Assembly: GCF_000170895.1 (NCBI RefSeq)
Contig: NZ_ABCS01000007.1
Location: 1 to 64,000, forward strand
DNA length: 64,000 bases
Source: Plesiocystis pacifica SIR-1
Lineage (GTDB): Bacteria; Myxococcota_A; Polyangia; Nannocystales; Nannocystaceae
Direction: 5' to 3'
This document shows positions 31,747 through 41,096 of this stretch, piece after piece (position 1 is the stretch's first letter; every line of letters starts with the position of its first letter). Made by a program: the position numbers and the translations under genes. Below the pieces are notes generated by a model that saw only the letters and a list, made by a program, of their open reading frames with translations, was not told the DNA's origin and searched no databases.

Positions 31747-32670
31747 TCAGAGCTCGAGGCCCTCGAACAGGTCCCGGCCCATGACCGACTCGTAGCCCGC
31801 GGCGATCGCCTCGGCGCCGCCGCGAGCCAGGCCCGCGTAGGCGAGGCCGTCCCCGCCTGCGCCTCCCTCGCGCACGACCTCCAGCCCGGCCTCCCGAGCC
31901 AGGGACTCGAGGCCGTGGAGGAGCGCGCGGGTGCGGCGGGGCCGGAGGCGGAACACGCTCTCGCGCTGCCCTTCGGGGAGCGGGGCCGCGCCCAGGAGCA
32001 CCATGGCGTCGACGGCGTAGGCCCGGCCGAGCTCGAGCAGGCCTGCGGCCGAGAGCTCGCGGGAGACGTCGACGATCTTGGTGACCTGGGCGCCGTGCAG
32101 CCGGCCGACCTCGAGCACGACCCGATCCAGATCGGCGGCGGCCACGGTCCGCAGCAGGGGCATGAAGCCGTTGCCCTGGTCGTGGATGCCCGGCATCAGC
32201 GGCGCCAGGCGAGCGATGACGGGCAGCTCGAGGGTCTCGAGGTGCTGGGCCTGGAGCAGCAGCGCCGAGGGCGACTCGGCCTGCGGCCCGAGCAGCGCGC
32301 GCTGGACCGAGAGCTTGTGGTGGGCCAGCTCGAGCTCGACCACCGCGCCCGCGCCCTCGAGCCCGTGGGCGTCGACGAGGGCGTTGACGAGCTCGCGCGG
32401 GAGGACCACGCGCGTGCGGACCACGACCCGCCGACCCCGCGCGCTGAGCCACCGCACCGCGCGTTCGACCCACTTGCCGTCCTTGCGGTGGCGCATGAGC
32501 AGCGTCACGACTGGCACCCGGAGACCGCGGGATTCCCGCGCAGCGAGGATCTCCTCGAGGGCCGCGGGGACGCTCGACTTTTCGGCCAGACCCCAAATGG
32601 CCAGATGCAGGGATGCGCTGTCACCGCTGCCCACCTTGCCGAGGGTTTTGACGCCGTGTTCGTTGCTCAT
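31747..32670 (-). CDS. Possible radical-SAM-like (Rv2578c/SplB-type) protein lacking the Fe-S cysteines
   Basis: 307 residues, no signal peptide. The central part (ARGRRVVVRTRVVLPRELV..., LSVQRALLGPQAESPSALLLQAQHLETLELPVIARLAPLMPGIHD) resembles the TIM-barrel half of PA0069/Rv2578c radical SAM proteins, where 'LEPRAPSP-x-RL-x-A...GIPV-x-V-x-V-APVIPGLND' is conserved. No Cys-x3-Cys-x2-Cys cluster exists; indeed the protein seems to have no cysteine at all. If the match is right it is a non-catalytic relative. The assignment is a by-eye similarity and moderately uncertain. It has its own promoter-like region upstream (TACTATAC near 32688-32700) and an AGGA 8 bases before the ATG. Confidence 0.6.
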   Translation of the reverse strand: MSNEHGVKTLGKVGSGDSASLHLAIWGLAEKSSVPAALEEILAARESRGLRVPVVTLLMRHRKDGKWVERAVRWLSARGRRVVVRTRVVLPRELVNALVDAHGLEGAGAVVELELAHHKLSVQRALLGPQAESPSALLLQAQHLETLELPVIARLAPLMPGIHDQGNGFMPLLRTVAAADLDRVVLEVGRLHGAQVTKIVDVSRELSAAGLLELGRAYAVDAMVLLGAAPLPEGQRESVFRLRPRRTRALLHGLESLAREAGLEVVREGGAGGDGLAYAGLARGGAEAIAAGYESVMGRDLFEGLEL

Positions 32671-32965
32671 GACGAGTCCTGATTAGTTGTATAGTACCCT
32701 CTGAAAAGCCGCGCCAGTGGGCAATGGGCACCTGATCCAGCTCAGATAAGGGGCCAGAACAAGTCTCCGAGGCCGCCCCGGCGGTGGGCTGGAGCCACCG
32801 GGGAAGCCTGCGCGCATTTTTCGCAAATCGGTGGGAGTGATCGCCTCCCGACCCGTCTAGGGGGCGCGGCGACCCCGCGAGCGATCTCGGCCCGATCGAA
32901 GTCGCGCGCACCGGCCGGCGGGCAGAGGCCGAGGCAGGCCCTTCGCTCGGGTTTGGCCGGCGACT
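32671..32965. promoter_or_regulatory. Divergent intergenic region, promoter on minus side
   Basis: Contains TATAGTA/TACTATA at 32690-32698, suited as a -10 for the minus gene at 32670. The rest (32730-32960) is GC-rich with several short inverted segments such as CCCCGGCGGTGGGCTGG...CCACCGGGG near 32778-32806. That hairpin-rich piece lies upstream of the poly(A)/CCA polymerase gene and could be a structured leader, but it matches no riboswitch I can name. Confidence 0.4.
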
Positions 32966-34426
32966 GTGATAGACGACGGCCAGACCGTGACCGAACAGGG
33001 CCATTCAAGCTCGACGACCGCCGCCGAAGATGTCGGTACCCCGCCTGCGCGCGCCCTCGAGGCCCGCGACATCGACAAAGACGCGTTGAAGGTCGTCCGC
33101 AAGCTCCTCGCGGCCAACCACGAGGCCTACCTCGTGGGGGGCTGCGTCCGCGACCTCTACCTCAACCGGAAGCCGAAGGACTTCGACGTCGCGACCTCGG
33201 CGCGGCCGGAGCAGATCCGTCGGGTGTTCCGCAACAGCCGGATCATCGGGCGCCGCTTCAAGCTCGCGCACGTGTTCTTCGGCTCGAAGATCATCGAGAC
33301 CAGCACCTTCCGGACCAACCCCAAGGAAGAAGAGCACGCCGCGACGAGCGAAGGCGACGCTGCTGCCGAAGGTGGTGGAGGTGGCGATCTACTGATCACC
33401 CACGACAACTCCTGGGGCGACATCAAAGATGACGCCCGGCGTCGGGACTTCACCATCAACGGGTTGTTCTACGACATCGAGCGCCGGGCCATCGTCGACT
33501 TCGTCGACGGCGTGCGCGACCTCGATCGCGGGATCATCCGGACCATCGGCGAGCCCGAGGTCCGCTTCCGCGAAGACCCCGTCCGCATGATCCGGGCGAT
33601 CAAGTTCGCCGCCCGCCTCGACTTCACCGTCGAGATGGACAGCTGGCAGGCGCTGCTGCGCTGCGCGCCCGACATCGCGCGCTGCAGCCGGGCGCGCCTG
33701 GTCGAGGAGCTCTACAAGCTGCTGCGCGGCGGGAGCTCGCGCCGGGCCTTCGAGCTGATGATCCAGGCCGAGCTCTTCCAGCACATCTGGCCGGACTACA
33801 TCGCGCTCTACGACGCCAGCGGCGGCCTCCACCGCCCGTCCCGAAAAGACCCGCCGGACCTGCCCAGCGCCCTGTTTTGGCGCTACCTCGCGGCCCTCGA
33901 CGACTACGTGCTCGAGACCGGTCAGACCCCGAGCAACGGCGTGATCCAGGCGATCCTGTTCGCCCCGCTGCTCCACGGCCAGCTGCTCGAGGCCAACCGG
34001 GCCGAGCTCGACGCGCTCATCGAGGACACCATGACCCCGCCGTGCGCGGCCCTGGGCGTGGCCCGCCGCGACCGCGAGCTCGCGCGCCAGATCTACATGG
34101 CCCACCGCCGGATGATCCAGCCGCGCGGGGGCAAGCGAAGCCGTCGCAAGAACTCCCTGGTCCAGCGCCAGTACTTCCACGACGCCCTGCTCTTCCTGGG
34201 CTTCTCCGTCGAGACCCGCGAGTTCGACGGCGACTCGGCCCTCGAGCACTGGCGGCGGCTGGCCCTGCAGTCGGCCGCGCCCGCGCCCAAGTCCAACGGT
34301 GAAGGCGGCGGCGGCGACAAAAAGCGGCCCCGCAAGCGTCGACGCGGCGGCCGAGGCCGGCGCAAGAGCAAGTCTAGCGGCGACAAGGCCCGCGCGAGCG
34401 AGGGCCCGGCCGCGAGCGAGAGCTGA
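32966..34426 (+). CDS. PcnB-type poly(A) polymerase / tRNA nucleotidyltransferase
   Basis: 486 residues from a GTG; a second GTG at 32987 is possible. The class II nucleotidyltransferase head is complete: AYLVGGCVRDLYLNRKPKDFDVATSARP (Gly58-Gly59, catalytic Asp72/Asp74), RRRDFTINGLFYDIERRAIVDFVDGVRDLDRGIIRTIG, and FREDPVRMIRAIKFAARLDF. The C-terminal tail (450-486) is very basic (KKRPRKRRRGGRGRR), as in PcnB. Either 3' polyadenylation of RNA or CCA addition is possible, since the two activities are hard to tell apart by motif in this group. A CCA-adder is needed in this genome because the six tRNA genes in the window do not encode CCA. A methyltransferase gene follows 8 bp downstream. Confidence 0.9.
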   Translation: MIDDGQTVTEQGHSSSTTAAEDVGTPPARALEARDIDKDALKVVRKLLAANHEAYLVGGCVRDLYLNRKPKDFDVATSARPEQIRRVFRNSRIIGRRFKLAHVFFGSKIIETSTFRTNPKEEEHAATSEGDAAAEGGGGGDLLITHDNSWGDIKDDARRRDFTINGLFYDIERRAIVDFVDGVRDLDRGIIRTIGEPEVRFREDPVRMIRAIKFAARLDFTVEMDSWQALLRCAPDIARCSRARLVEELYKLLRGGSSRRAFELMIQAELFQHIWPDYIALYDASGGLHRPSRKDPPDLPSALFWRYLAALDDYVLETGQTPSNGVIQAILFAPLLHGQLLEANRAELDALIEDTMTPPCAALGVARRDRELARQIYMAHRRMIQPRGGKRSRRKNSLVQRQYFHDALLFLGFSVETREFDGDSALEHWRRLALQSAAPAPKSNGEGGGGDKKRPRKRRRGGRGRRKSKSSGDKARASEGPAASES

Positions 34427-34434
34427 CCGAGGCC

Positions 34435-35322
34435 ATGGCTCGTCGACGCTCCCGCGCCCGCGAGCGCGAGCTGACCACCCTCCTCGCCCGGGGCACCGAC
34501 GACCACTACCTCGACCCCCTCCTCTACGACTTCGAGTACGGGGATCAGACCGCCGACGTCGAGTGGTACTGCGCGCTGGTCGACGCCCGCGTGCCCGACC
34601 GCGTCGAGCTCGGCGGCAGCGGGACCGTGCTCGAGCTCGGCGCGGGCAGTGGCCGGGTGACCATCCCCCTCGCCCGCGGCGGCCACCGCATCATCGCCCT
34701 CGACCGCATGGAGCCCATGCTCGAGCACCTCGCCCTCAAGGTCCGCCGCCTCGAGCAGGCCGACTACCCCATCGAGGGCGAGATCGAGGCGCTGGTCGCC
34801 GACATGACGGCGATCCCCCTGGCCGACGACTCGGTCTCGCTGGTCGTCGCGCCCTTCAACTGCCTGATGCACCTCTACACCTGGCAGGAGCTCCTGGCTT
34901 GCTTTTGCGAGGTCGCCCGGGTGCTCGAGCCCGGGGGCACCTTCGCCTGCGACGTGCTCATGCCGGACCTCGAGTGGCTGCAGTGGGACCCCAACGAGCG
35001 CCACGCGGTCACCCCCTTCGAGCACCCGCGGACCGGGCGCAAGATGATCTACTCGACCAACCACGAGTACGACCACGACACGCAGGTCTGCCACATCCGC
35101 ATCTACTACGACTCGGCCAAGGGCGGCCGGCTGCGCCCGCGCACGACCCCCGACCACGTCGTCCACCTCGCGCACCGCCAGATCTTCCCCGAGGAGCTGC
35201 GCATGCTCGTCGGCGTGGCCGGCTTGAAGCTCGAGAGCCACACCGGCGACTTCCTGAACTTGAGCCTCAACGAGGACATCGAGGCCCAGGCCCTGATCGC
35301 GCGCAAGCCGGTCCGCGAGTGA
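34435..35322 (+). CDS. Class I SAM-dependent methyltransferase
   Basis: 295 residues. SAM-binding motif I is GTVLELGAGSGRVTIPLARGG (~63-83), the acidic end of strand 2 is IIALDRMEPML, motif II/III blocks are VADMTAIPLADDSVSLVVAPFNCLMHLYTWQELL and EVARVLEPGGTFACDVLMPDLEW. It starts 8 bp after the PcnB-like stop, so the two form an operon and an RNA or translation-linked substrate is possible. The C-terminal domain (YDHDTQVCHIRIYYDS...VVHLAHRQIFPEELRMLV) matches small-molecule methyltransferases of the Methyltransf_25 type. The substrate is unknown. Confidence 0.87.
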   Translation: MARRRSRARERELTTLLARGTDDHYLDPLLYDFEYGDQTADVEWYCALVDARVPDRVELGGSGTVLELGAGSGRVTIPLARGGHRIIALDRMEPMLEHLALKVRRLEQADYPIEGEIEALVADMTAIPLADDSVSLVVAPFNCLMHLYTWQELLACFCEVARVLEPGGTFACDVLMPDLEWLQWDPNERHAVTPFEHPRTGRKMIYSTNHEYDHDTQVCHIRIYYDSAKGGRLRPRTTPDHVVHLAHRQIFPEELRMLVGVAGLKLESHTGDFLNLSLNEDIEAQALIARKPVRE

Positions 35323-35530
35323 TCGACAGCGCCTGCGAGAACTTTACGCCCGTCGAGTGGTCGTAGCCTGGATGGGGCCTGCGAAGGCGCCCAGGCCCGA
35401 CTTCGAGGCCGCCCGGCGCGGCCCCGCGAGCCGTGGTCGGCCGCTCGAGCCGAGACCCGGCTGAGCCGGGCTCAGCCTACGTTCTGAGCCATCCGCCGGA
35501 CTTTCCGCCGAGCTGCGCTAGCGTATTGGG

Positions 35531-37708
35531 GTGCGCTCCCGCGGTCGCTCTTCTCTGGCCCCATTGACCATCCCCGCCGCGCTCGCCATCGCTCTCGGGG
35601 CCAGCCCCTCGGCGACGGCCGACACCATCGACGCGGACCCGGCCCTGGGCTACGTGCCCGTCGAGGAGCTCAGCTACGAGGCGATCATCCGCCCGCCGGC
35701 TGGGGCCAACAAAAAGAAGAGCTCCGCCTTCGAGACCGAGCTGGCGTTGCGCGTGGCCCTGCGCAACGCCAGCGTCTCGCCCCAGGACGCCGTCGAGACC
35801 CTGATCCTCCCGCGCGGGGCGGAGCTCGTGGGCATGGCGATCAACGAGGATGGCGCCTGGGTCGAGGCCGATCCCAGCCAGGTGATGCGGGCCTCGGAGT
35901 CGAGCGACCTGGCCGTGCGCACCGGTCGGCGCGATCCGGGCAGCGTGTGGGCCCGGCCCCTCGAGCCCGATCAGCCCGGCGACCTCCCGGCCGTCGAGCT
36001 CGTCGCCTTCGGCCTGCCCTCGCAGACCGCCGTGCAGATCGAGCTGCGCGTCCGCGTCAACCCGGTGCTGCGCGGCGATCGCTGGCAGCTCGAGCTGCCC
36101 CGGCGCAACGTCGGGCTGCCCAACCTCGTCGACCAGCGCCGGGTCATCGTCCAGGGCCTGCGCGCCGGCGAGGGCTTTTGGATCGACGGCAGCTCCAACG
36201 CCGGCACGCCCTACATGGTGACCCGGGCCGAGGACGTCGTGCTGGTCTCGTGGCCGGCGCACATCCAGGACAAGGCGCGCCTGGGCGGGAGCCTGGAGAC
36301 CCGCCCCGACGCCGACGGCGAGGGCGGGACCGTGCGCATGGTCCTGCGCCTGGGCCCGAGCCGCGCCGTCGCGCCGGACCACGTCGTGCTGCTCCTCGAC
36401 AGCTCCCGCTCCGGCTCGAGCGCGACGCCAAAGGAGGCCGGGCGCGTGTTCGGGGAGCTCCTCGACAGCCTGCCCAAGGGCGCCACCTTCGACGCCGTCC
36501 GCTTCGCCCGCGACGCCTCGCCCCTGCTGGCCAGCGAGTCCAACGGGGTCGGCGACAAAGAAGCCCGCGACGAGCTGAGCAAGGCCCTGCGCCAGGTTCA
36601 GCCCGAGCAGGGCACGGACCTGCGCGCCGCCCTGGCCAGCGTCGGCGAGCGCCTGTCGGCGCGCGGAGCCAAGCGGCCCCTGGTCGTGATCGTCACCGAC
36701 GGCATGCTCCCGCCCAGCGTCCCCTCGGACGCGGTCGCCGACGCGCTGTCGAGCACCCTGGGCAAGCAGGCCCGCCCCGAGCTGCTCTTCGTCGTCGACG
36801 ACCCCCTGCTCAACGCCCGCGGGCTCCCGGCCGACCACAGCGTCGCCAGCCTGGCCGCGGACCTGGGCGCGCGCCTGTCCCTCGAGACCCTGGCCAACCT
36901 CGACGCCGAGGGTGCGCGCAGCCTGTTGTCGGCGCCCAAGGTGCTCGGCGACCTGACCCTGGGCCTGCCCGACAACCTGGTCCTCGACGACGCCCTGCCC
37001 ACGGGCCTCGTGTCCGGCGACTTCGTCGTCCTCGAGGGCCGCTACTACGGCCGCGCGCCCTCGAAGATCAGCGTCCGCGGCCGCCTGGGCCGGGCCAAGA
37101 TCTCGACCAGCTTCGCCGCCAAGCGCCGGCCCAAGGCCGCCGAGGTCCTGGTCGCCAGCGCCACCGCCGAAGATCACGAACAGGCCGTGGGCGAGGGCCT
37201 GGTCCTGCCCAGCTGGTACACGCCGAGCATGCGCCGGATCGCCGCCATGAACCTGACCCAGGCCAGCCGCACGGGCTGGCAGGCCACGGGCCAGCTCGAC
37301 TCCGCCATCGTCCACCGCCAGCTGCGGACCCGCGTCCTGCCCCGCGCCCGCGCCTGCTACAACCGCGCCCTGACCCGCAACCAAATCCTGTCTGGCGAGG
37401 CCTCGCTGGTCATGGAGATGGGCAAGGGCGAGGTGATGATGGCGGGCGTCGAGGGCGTCGAGCTCAACTTCGACGACCCCAAGCTCGTCGACTGCCTCGA
37501 GGCCGCCGCGTGGTCCATGGACGTGCCCGCGGGCAACCTCGACGCGCAGGTCTACGAGGTCCGCTACCCCCTGGTGTTCACGGCCCCCGAGGGCGGCAAG
37601 GCGCCGCAGTTTGGCGAGCAGAGCGACCCGATGTTCCAGCGCCTGCTCGACAGCGCCGACGCGCTGTCCGAGTACCAAAACCACCACGGGACCGACGACG
37701 AGGACTAA
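35531..37708 (+). CDS. VIT/VWA-domain exported protein with AgmX-type C-terminus
   Basis: 725 residues from a GTG, with an N-terminal signal-like segment (LTIPAALAIALGASPSATA). Residues ~40-230 look like a VIT-type beta domain. A VWA domain follows, with MIDAS motif VLLLDSSRSGSS (D-x-S-x-S), the Thr site QGTDLRAALASVG, and VIVTDG. Near the C-terminus RTRVLPRARACYNRALTRNQILSGEASLVMEM... and LVDCLEAAAWSMDVP match the myxobacterial AgmX/PglI C-terminal domain with its two conserved cysteines, related to energy-transducer (TonB-like) ends. Inference: a periplasmic adhesion or gliding-related protein. The 3' end overlaps the convergent lipoprotein gene by 4 bp. Confidence 0.85.
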   Translation: MRSRGRSSLAPLTIPAALAIALGASPSATADTIDADPALGYVPVEELSYEAIIRPPAGANKKKSSAFETELALRVALRNASVSPQDAVETLILPRGAELVGMAINEDGAWVEADPSQVMRASESSDLAVRTGRRDPGSVWARPLEPDQPGDLPAVELVAFGLPSQTAVQIELRVRVNPVLRGDRWQLELPRRNVGLPNLVDQRRVIVQGLRAGEGFWIDGSSNAGTPYMVTRAEDVVLVSWPAHIQDKARLGGSLETRPDADGEGGTVRMVLRLGPSRAVAPDHVVLLLDSSRSGSSATPKEAGRVFGELLDSLPKGATFDAVRFARDASPLLASESNGVGDKEARDELSKALRQVQPEQGTDLRAALASVGERLSARGAKRPLVVIVTDGMLPPSVPSDAVADALSSTLGKQARPELLFVVDDPLLNARGLPADHSVASLAADLGARLSLETLANLDAEGARSLLSAPKVLGDLTLGLPDNLVLDDALPTGLVSGDFVVLEGRYYGRAPSKISVRGRLGRAKISTSFAAKRRPKAAEVLVASATAEDHEQAVGEGLVLPSWYTPSMRRIAAMNLTQASRTGWQATGQLDSAIVHRQLRTRVLPRARACYNRALTRNQILSGEASLVMEMGKGEVMMAGVEGVELNFDDPKLVDCLEAAAWSMDVPAGNLDAQVYEVRYPLVFTAPEGGKAPQFGEQSDPMFQRLLDSADALSEYQNHHGTDDED

Positions 37709-38175
37709 TCCGAGTCCCGAGCCCGGTCCTGCTCCCGGTACCAGGCCTCGATCGTCATGATGTGCTCGAGCTTCGGCTCGACCTTGGGTCCCATCCTCGA
37801 CAGCGCGATGGCCTCATTGAGCTCGGTGAGCTCCGCATCGGAGGCCACCGCGAGCCCGCTGTCCTCGAGCATGCGCTCGAGCGCGGCGACGCCGGCACGC
37901 CCCTGATGGCAGGGGTCCCCCGCGTCCGGACACGAAAAGGCCAGGCTCGCCGCCCCTGCCTGGGGCTCGGCCCCCGCCTCGATGCGGACCTGCCCAGACC
38001 CCTCGAGGGTGAGGTCCTGGCCTCCAGGCACGACACCGCTCGCGTCGATCGTCACGCGCAGATCGCTCGCGGGCAGCACGTACGCGCCGTGGGTCGTGAA
38101 GGAGACGTCGCTCGGACATCCCGTGCCGCACACGGCGACCATGAGCGCAACGAGGCAAGCGCGGCCGTCGATCAT
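37705..38175 (-). CDS. Small lipoprotein, unknown function
   Basis: 156 residues. The signal peptide ends in the lipobox VCGTGC (Cys20). A beta-rich region with the pattern ASDLRVTIDASG...GGQDLTLEGSGQVRIEAG follows, then one further Cys pair (SCPDAGDPC) and a helical C-terminus (EHIMTIEAWYREQDRARD). No family recognised. The four terminal bases overlap the stop of the convergent VWA gene, so each may influence the other's 3' end. Confidence 0.75.
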   Translation of the reverse strand: MIDGRACLVALMVAVCGTGCPSDVSFTTHGAYVLPASDLRVTIDASGVVPGGQDLTLEGSGQVRIEAGAEPQAGAASLAFSCPDAGDPCHQGRAGVAALERMLEDSGLAVASDAELTELNEAIALSRMGPKVEPKLEHIMTIEAWYREQDRARDSD

Positions 38176-38218
38176 CGCTGGAGCTTAGCGCCGTCGCCCC
38201 CGCGGACAAGGCTGGCTT

Positions 38219-41065
38219 TCAGCCGACGATCGACGCGCGCATGTTCGGCAGGCGCTCGCGCAGGTCCGCGAGCAAGGCCTCGCGCTGCGTGGCGACCGTG
38301 GCCTTGACCCCCACGCGCAGGTCCAGCCCGCGCAGCAGATCGGCGTGATCGGTCAAGGGCTCGAGGGCCGCGCCGCGCACCGGGCTGAGCTCGAGCACGC
38401 GCAGGTCCGGCAACCTCCCGTCGCGCAGCTCGGTCAACAGCGCGTCCATGAAGCGACGCTCGACCGGCGACAGGCGCAGCGCGAGGAGGCCCGGCGGGAG
38501 CTGCCGGAGCATGCGGACGAAGCCCTCGACCTCCTCCTCGCCGGGGCGCGGACCCATGGGCAGCCCCAGGTCGAGGGCGCGCAGGTCGGGCAGCTCGAGC
38601 TCGACCCCGCTCAGCCCCCGGGACCACTCCGAGGTGTCGCCGTGGCGCAGGCGCAGATCGACGAGCCCGGGCCAGCGCAGCCGACCCTCGAGGAGCTTGG
38701 ACGTCCCGTAGAGCCCGAGGCTCGTCACCCGCGGCAAGGCAGACGCGGCGGCCTCCAGGGCGGCGGCGGGGAGCTCCTGGCTCACGCGATGGACGACCAG
38801 CCGGCGCAGCGCGGGCGCGGTCGTGGGCCCGACCGTCATCGCGTGGACGAAGGCCGGCAGGCTGTCGCCTTGCAGGTGCAGCTCGGCCAGCAGCGGCTCG
38901 GTGCGCACGAGCTCGGCGGCCCCGCGACCCAGGTACGCGTCCATGTTGCGGTGCACGCCGCTGTAGACCAACCACCGCGGCGCGTTCAGGCGCGCGGCGT
39001 GGACCCAGCCGTGGGCGCGCTCGACGAAGCCACCTCGGAGGCTGCTGGGGCGCGCGAGGGCGAAGGGGTCGGCGACGTGCAGCGGACCCTCGAGGATCGG
39101 CGCGAGCTCGGCCTCGGCCTCATGTAGCGCCCGGCTCAGGTCGGCCGCGCCCTCGGCCCGCCGGCGCCGACGCCCGGCTCGGGTCCACGCGATCGACAGC
39201 GCGCTGACCCGGCCCCGGGGGTGCCCCTGGCGCTGCAGCCAGTCGGCCCACACCGACCACAGCTCGAGGGTCTCGCGGCTGCGCCAGCGCCGGTCCCCAC
39301 CCCGCCCCGCCCACTCGAAGGGCGCGTCGAGGCGCCAGTCGGGCACGCGCGCCTGCGTGAGCGCGTCGACCAAGGTCGGGTCGTAGCCCGCCATCGGGGA
39401 CTCGCGCAGCCCCGGCCCGGCCGCGATCGCGCCGACCGAGCGCAGCACCGACGCGACCGGGCTCGACGAGTGCGCCTCCGAGATGTCCATGGGCGTCCGC
39501 CCCCAGCGATCGCGGCTGGGCACCGCCCCCGCCCGAAGCAGGCGCCTGCCCACGGCCTGCCCGCGGCTGCTCGAGGACGCCGCCGCGAGGTAGTGCAGCG
39601 CGCTCCAGCCCTGCGCGTCCCGGGCGTCCGCGTCGGCGCCCGCGTCGAGCAGCGCGCGGACCAGCTCGACCTCGGCGTCCGCCGCCACGGCCAGCATCAA
39701 GGGCGTCCGGCCGAGGTGGTCGCGCGCGTCGACCTCGGGGCGAGGCGAGGCGGCCAAGAGCGCGCGCACGCTGGCCAGGCGTCGACCGGCGGCGGCCCAG
39801 TGCAAGGCTCCGCGCCCCTCGTGGTCCCGCGCCTCGAGCTTCGCCCCCGCGCGCAGCAGGTGCTCGCAGGCGGCCGCGCCGACGATCTCGCTGATCGGCA
39901 CCGACACCTCGCGCGGCTCGCAGCCCGTCGGCCCGGCCTCGGGCAAGCTCGCCGCGAGCATCAAAGGCGTGCGCCCGTGCCAGTCCCGAGCCTCGAGAGC
40001 CAGCATGCCCGCGCCAGCGAGGAGCTCGAGCACCTCCGACCCGCCGTAGACCGCGAAGTGGGCCAGGCGCGGCTCCCCGGGCTCGTCGTCCGCGACGGGC
40101 TCGCGCAGGCGCCGACGGACCCAGCCCAGATCCCCGCGGGCGCAGTCCCGGCGCAGCTCGGACAATCGCTGGGACCACACCGCCCGGACCGGCTCGTGGC
40201 GCAGCGCGGGGTTGGAGGGCGGCGGCGTGACGCGGCGCACCCGGGCCGGCGGATGGGGAGCGCCCAGCAACAGCGTGACCTCCCGGCTCGCCCCGCTCGC
40301 GTGGATCGCCCGCAACCAGTAGCCAGTCTCGATCAGCGCCAGCCAGGGCGTCAGCGGGTCGGGCAGGCTGCCGAGGGGGCGATCGACCAGCGCGTCCGGG
40401 ATCCGCCGCCGCGTCCCCTCGACGAAGACCTCCCGCGGCACGGGGACCTCCGCCATCTGCCGCCAGCGCTCGCGCCAGGCCAGCAGATCGACGACGTGCT
40501 GAAAGCGAAGGTGCGGGTGCGGGGTCTCATAGATCCGCCGGGACGCGCTGGCCAGCACCGCCCGCAGCGGCGCGAGGGTCCGGGTCAGGGCGCTCGCCGG
40601 CAGCCCGCCCGCCGCGAAGCGATCGACGGGGTTGCCCGACAGCTGCCAGCTCAGCACCGTCGGCCCCGGGCAGCCCCAGACCGCGAGGGCCTGCGCCACC
40701 TCCCGCGCCCGCGCCTCGGCCTCGAGCATGCCCGCGGGGTCGCTGGCGAACAGCAGCGCCGCGTGGGGGCTCGGCGGCGCCGGGGCGGCGAGCGGGGCCC
40801 GGCCGGGCTGCCCGCGCGCGCGCCCGCTGACCAGGAAGCGGCGCGGATCGTCGAGCCAGGTCGCCGGGATGCAGCCCGCGTCCGCGGCCTTGGCCCACAC
40901 CCGCGCTCCCCCCTGGGCCAGGCCCTCCCGGGCCAGCGGACCCAGGCGCGTCAGCCCCAGGGTCTCGCGCAGGGCGTCGAGATCGACGCGGCGCGGTCGG
41001 AGAAAGCGACGCTCGAGCGCGGCGAGCGAGAAGGGCCGATCGCGCTGCCCTCCTGCCTCGATCAC
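38219..41065 (-). CDS. Ankyrin-repeat protein with TIGR02996-like and leucine-rich-repeat C-terminus
   Basis: 948 residues from a GTG, no signal peptide. Residues ~1-330 are an Arg/Ala/Pro-rich region with no recognised domain. Residues ~350-560 hold about five ankyrin repeats (DWHGRTPLMLAAS, DHEGRGALHWAAAG, DHLGRTPLMLAVAAD, DAQGWSALHYLAAA, DRWGRTPMDIS). Near residue 625, LELWSVWADWLQRQGHPRGRVSAL matches the 'repeat-companion' TIGR02996 signature (WADxLQxxGxPRG). The last ~200 residues are LRR-like (LPDLRALDLGLPMGP, LPDLRVLELSPV). TIGR02996 proteins usually pair with LRRs in myxobacteria and planctomycetes; the ankyrin addition is unusual. Cytoplasmic protein-binding role inferred. Confidence 0.87.
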   Translation of the reverse strand: MIEAGGQRDRPFSLAALERRFLRPRRVDLDALRETLGLTRLGPLAREGLAQGGARVWAKAADAGCIPATWLDDPRRFLVSGRARGQPGRAPLAAPAPPSPHAALLFASDPAGMLEAEARAREVAQALAVWGCPGPTVLSWQLSGNPVDRFAAGGLPASALTRTLAPLRAVLASASRRIYETPHPHLRFQHVVDLLAWRERWRQMAEVPVPREVFVEGTRRRIPDALVDRPLGSLPDPLTPWLALIETGYWLRAIHASGASREVTLLLGAPHPPARVRRVTPPPSNPALRHEPVRAVWSQRLSELRRDCARGDLGWVRRRLREPVADDEPGEPRLAHFAVYGGSEVLELLAGAGMLALEARDWHGRTPLMLAASLPEAGPTGCEPREVSVPISEIVGAAACEHLLRAGAKLEARDHEGRGALHWAAAGRRLASVRALLAASPRPEVDARDHLGRTPLMLAVAADAEVELVRALLDAGADADARDAQGWSALHYLAAASSSSRGQAVGRRLLRAGAVPSRDRWGRTPMDISEAHSSSPVASVLRSVGAIAAGPGLRESPMAGYDPTLVDALTQARVPDWRLDAPFEWAGRGGDRRWRSRETLELWSVWADWLQRQGHPRGRVSALSIAWTRAGRRRRRAEGAADLSRALHEAEAELAPILEGPLHVADPFALARPSSLRGGFVERAHGWVHAARLNAPRWLVYSGVHRNMDAYLGRGAAELVRTEPLLAELHLQGDSLPAFVHAMTVGPTTAPALRRLVVHRVSQELPAAALEAAASALPRVTSLGLYGTSKLLEGRLRWPGLVDLRLRHGDTSEWSRGLSGVELELPDLRALDLGLPMGPRPGEEEVEGFVRMLRQLPPGLLALRLSPVERRFMDALLTELRDGRLPDLRVLELSPVRGAALEPLTDHADLLRGLDLRVGVKATVATQREALLADLRERLPNMRASIVG

Positions 41066-41096
41066 GCGCCCGCTTCCTTACCCGAGGGGTCGACGC

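Noticed and set aside
32730..32960. Riboswitch or 6S-like RNA upstream of the CCA/poly(A) polymerase gene
   Set aside because: Hairpins exist but no conserved box of a known riboswitch or 6S RNA could be aligned by eye.
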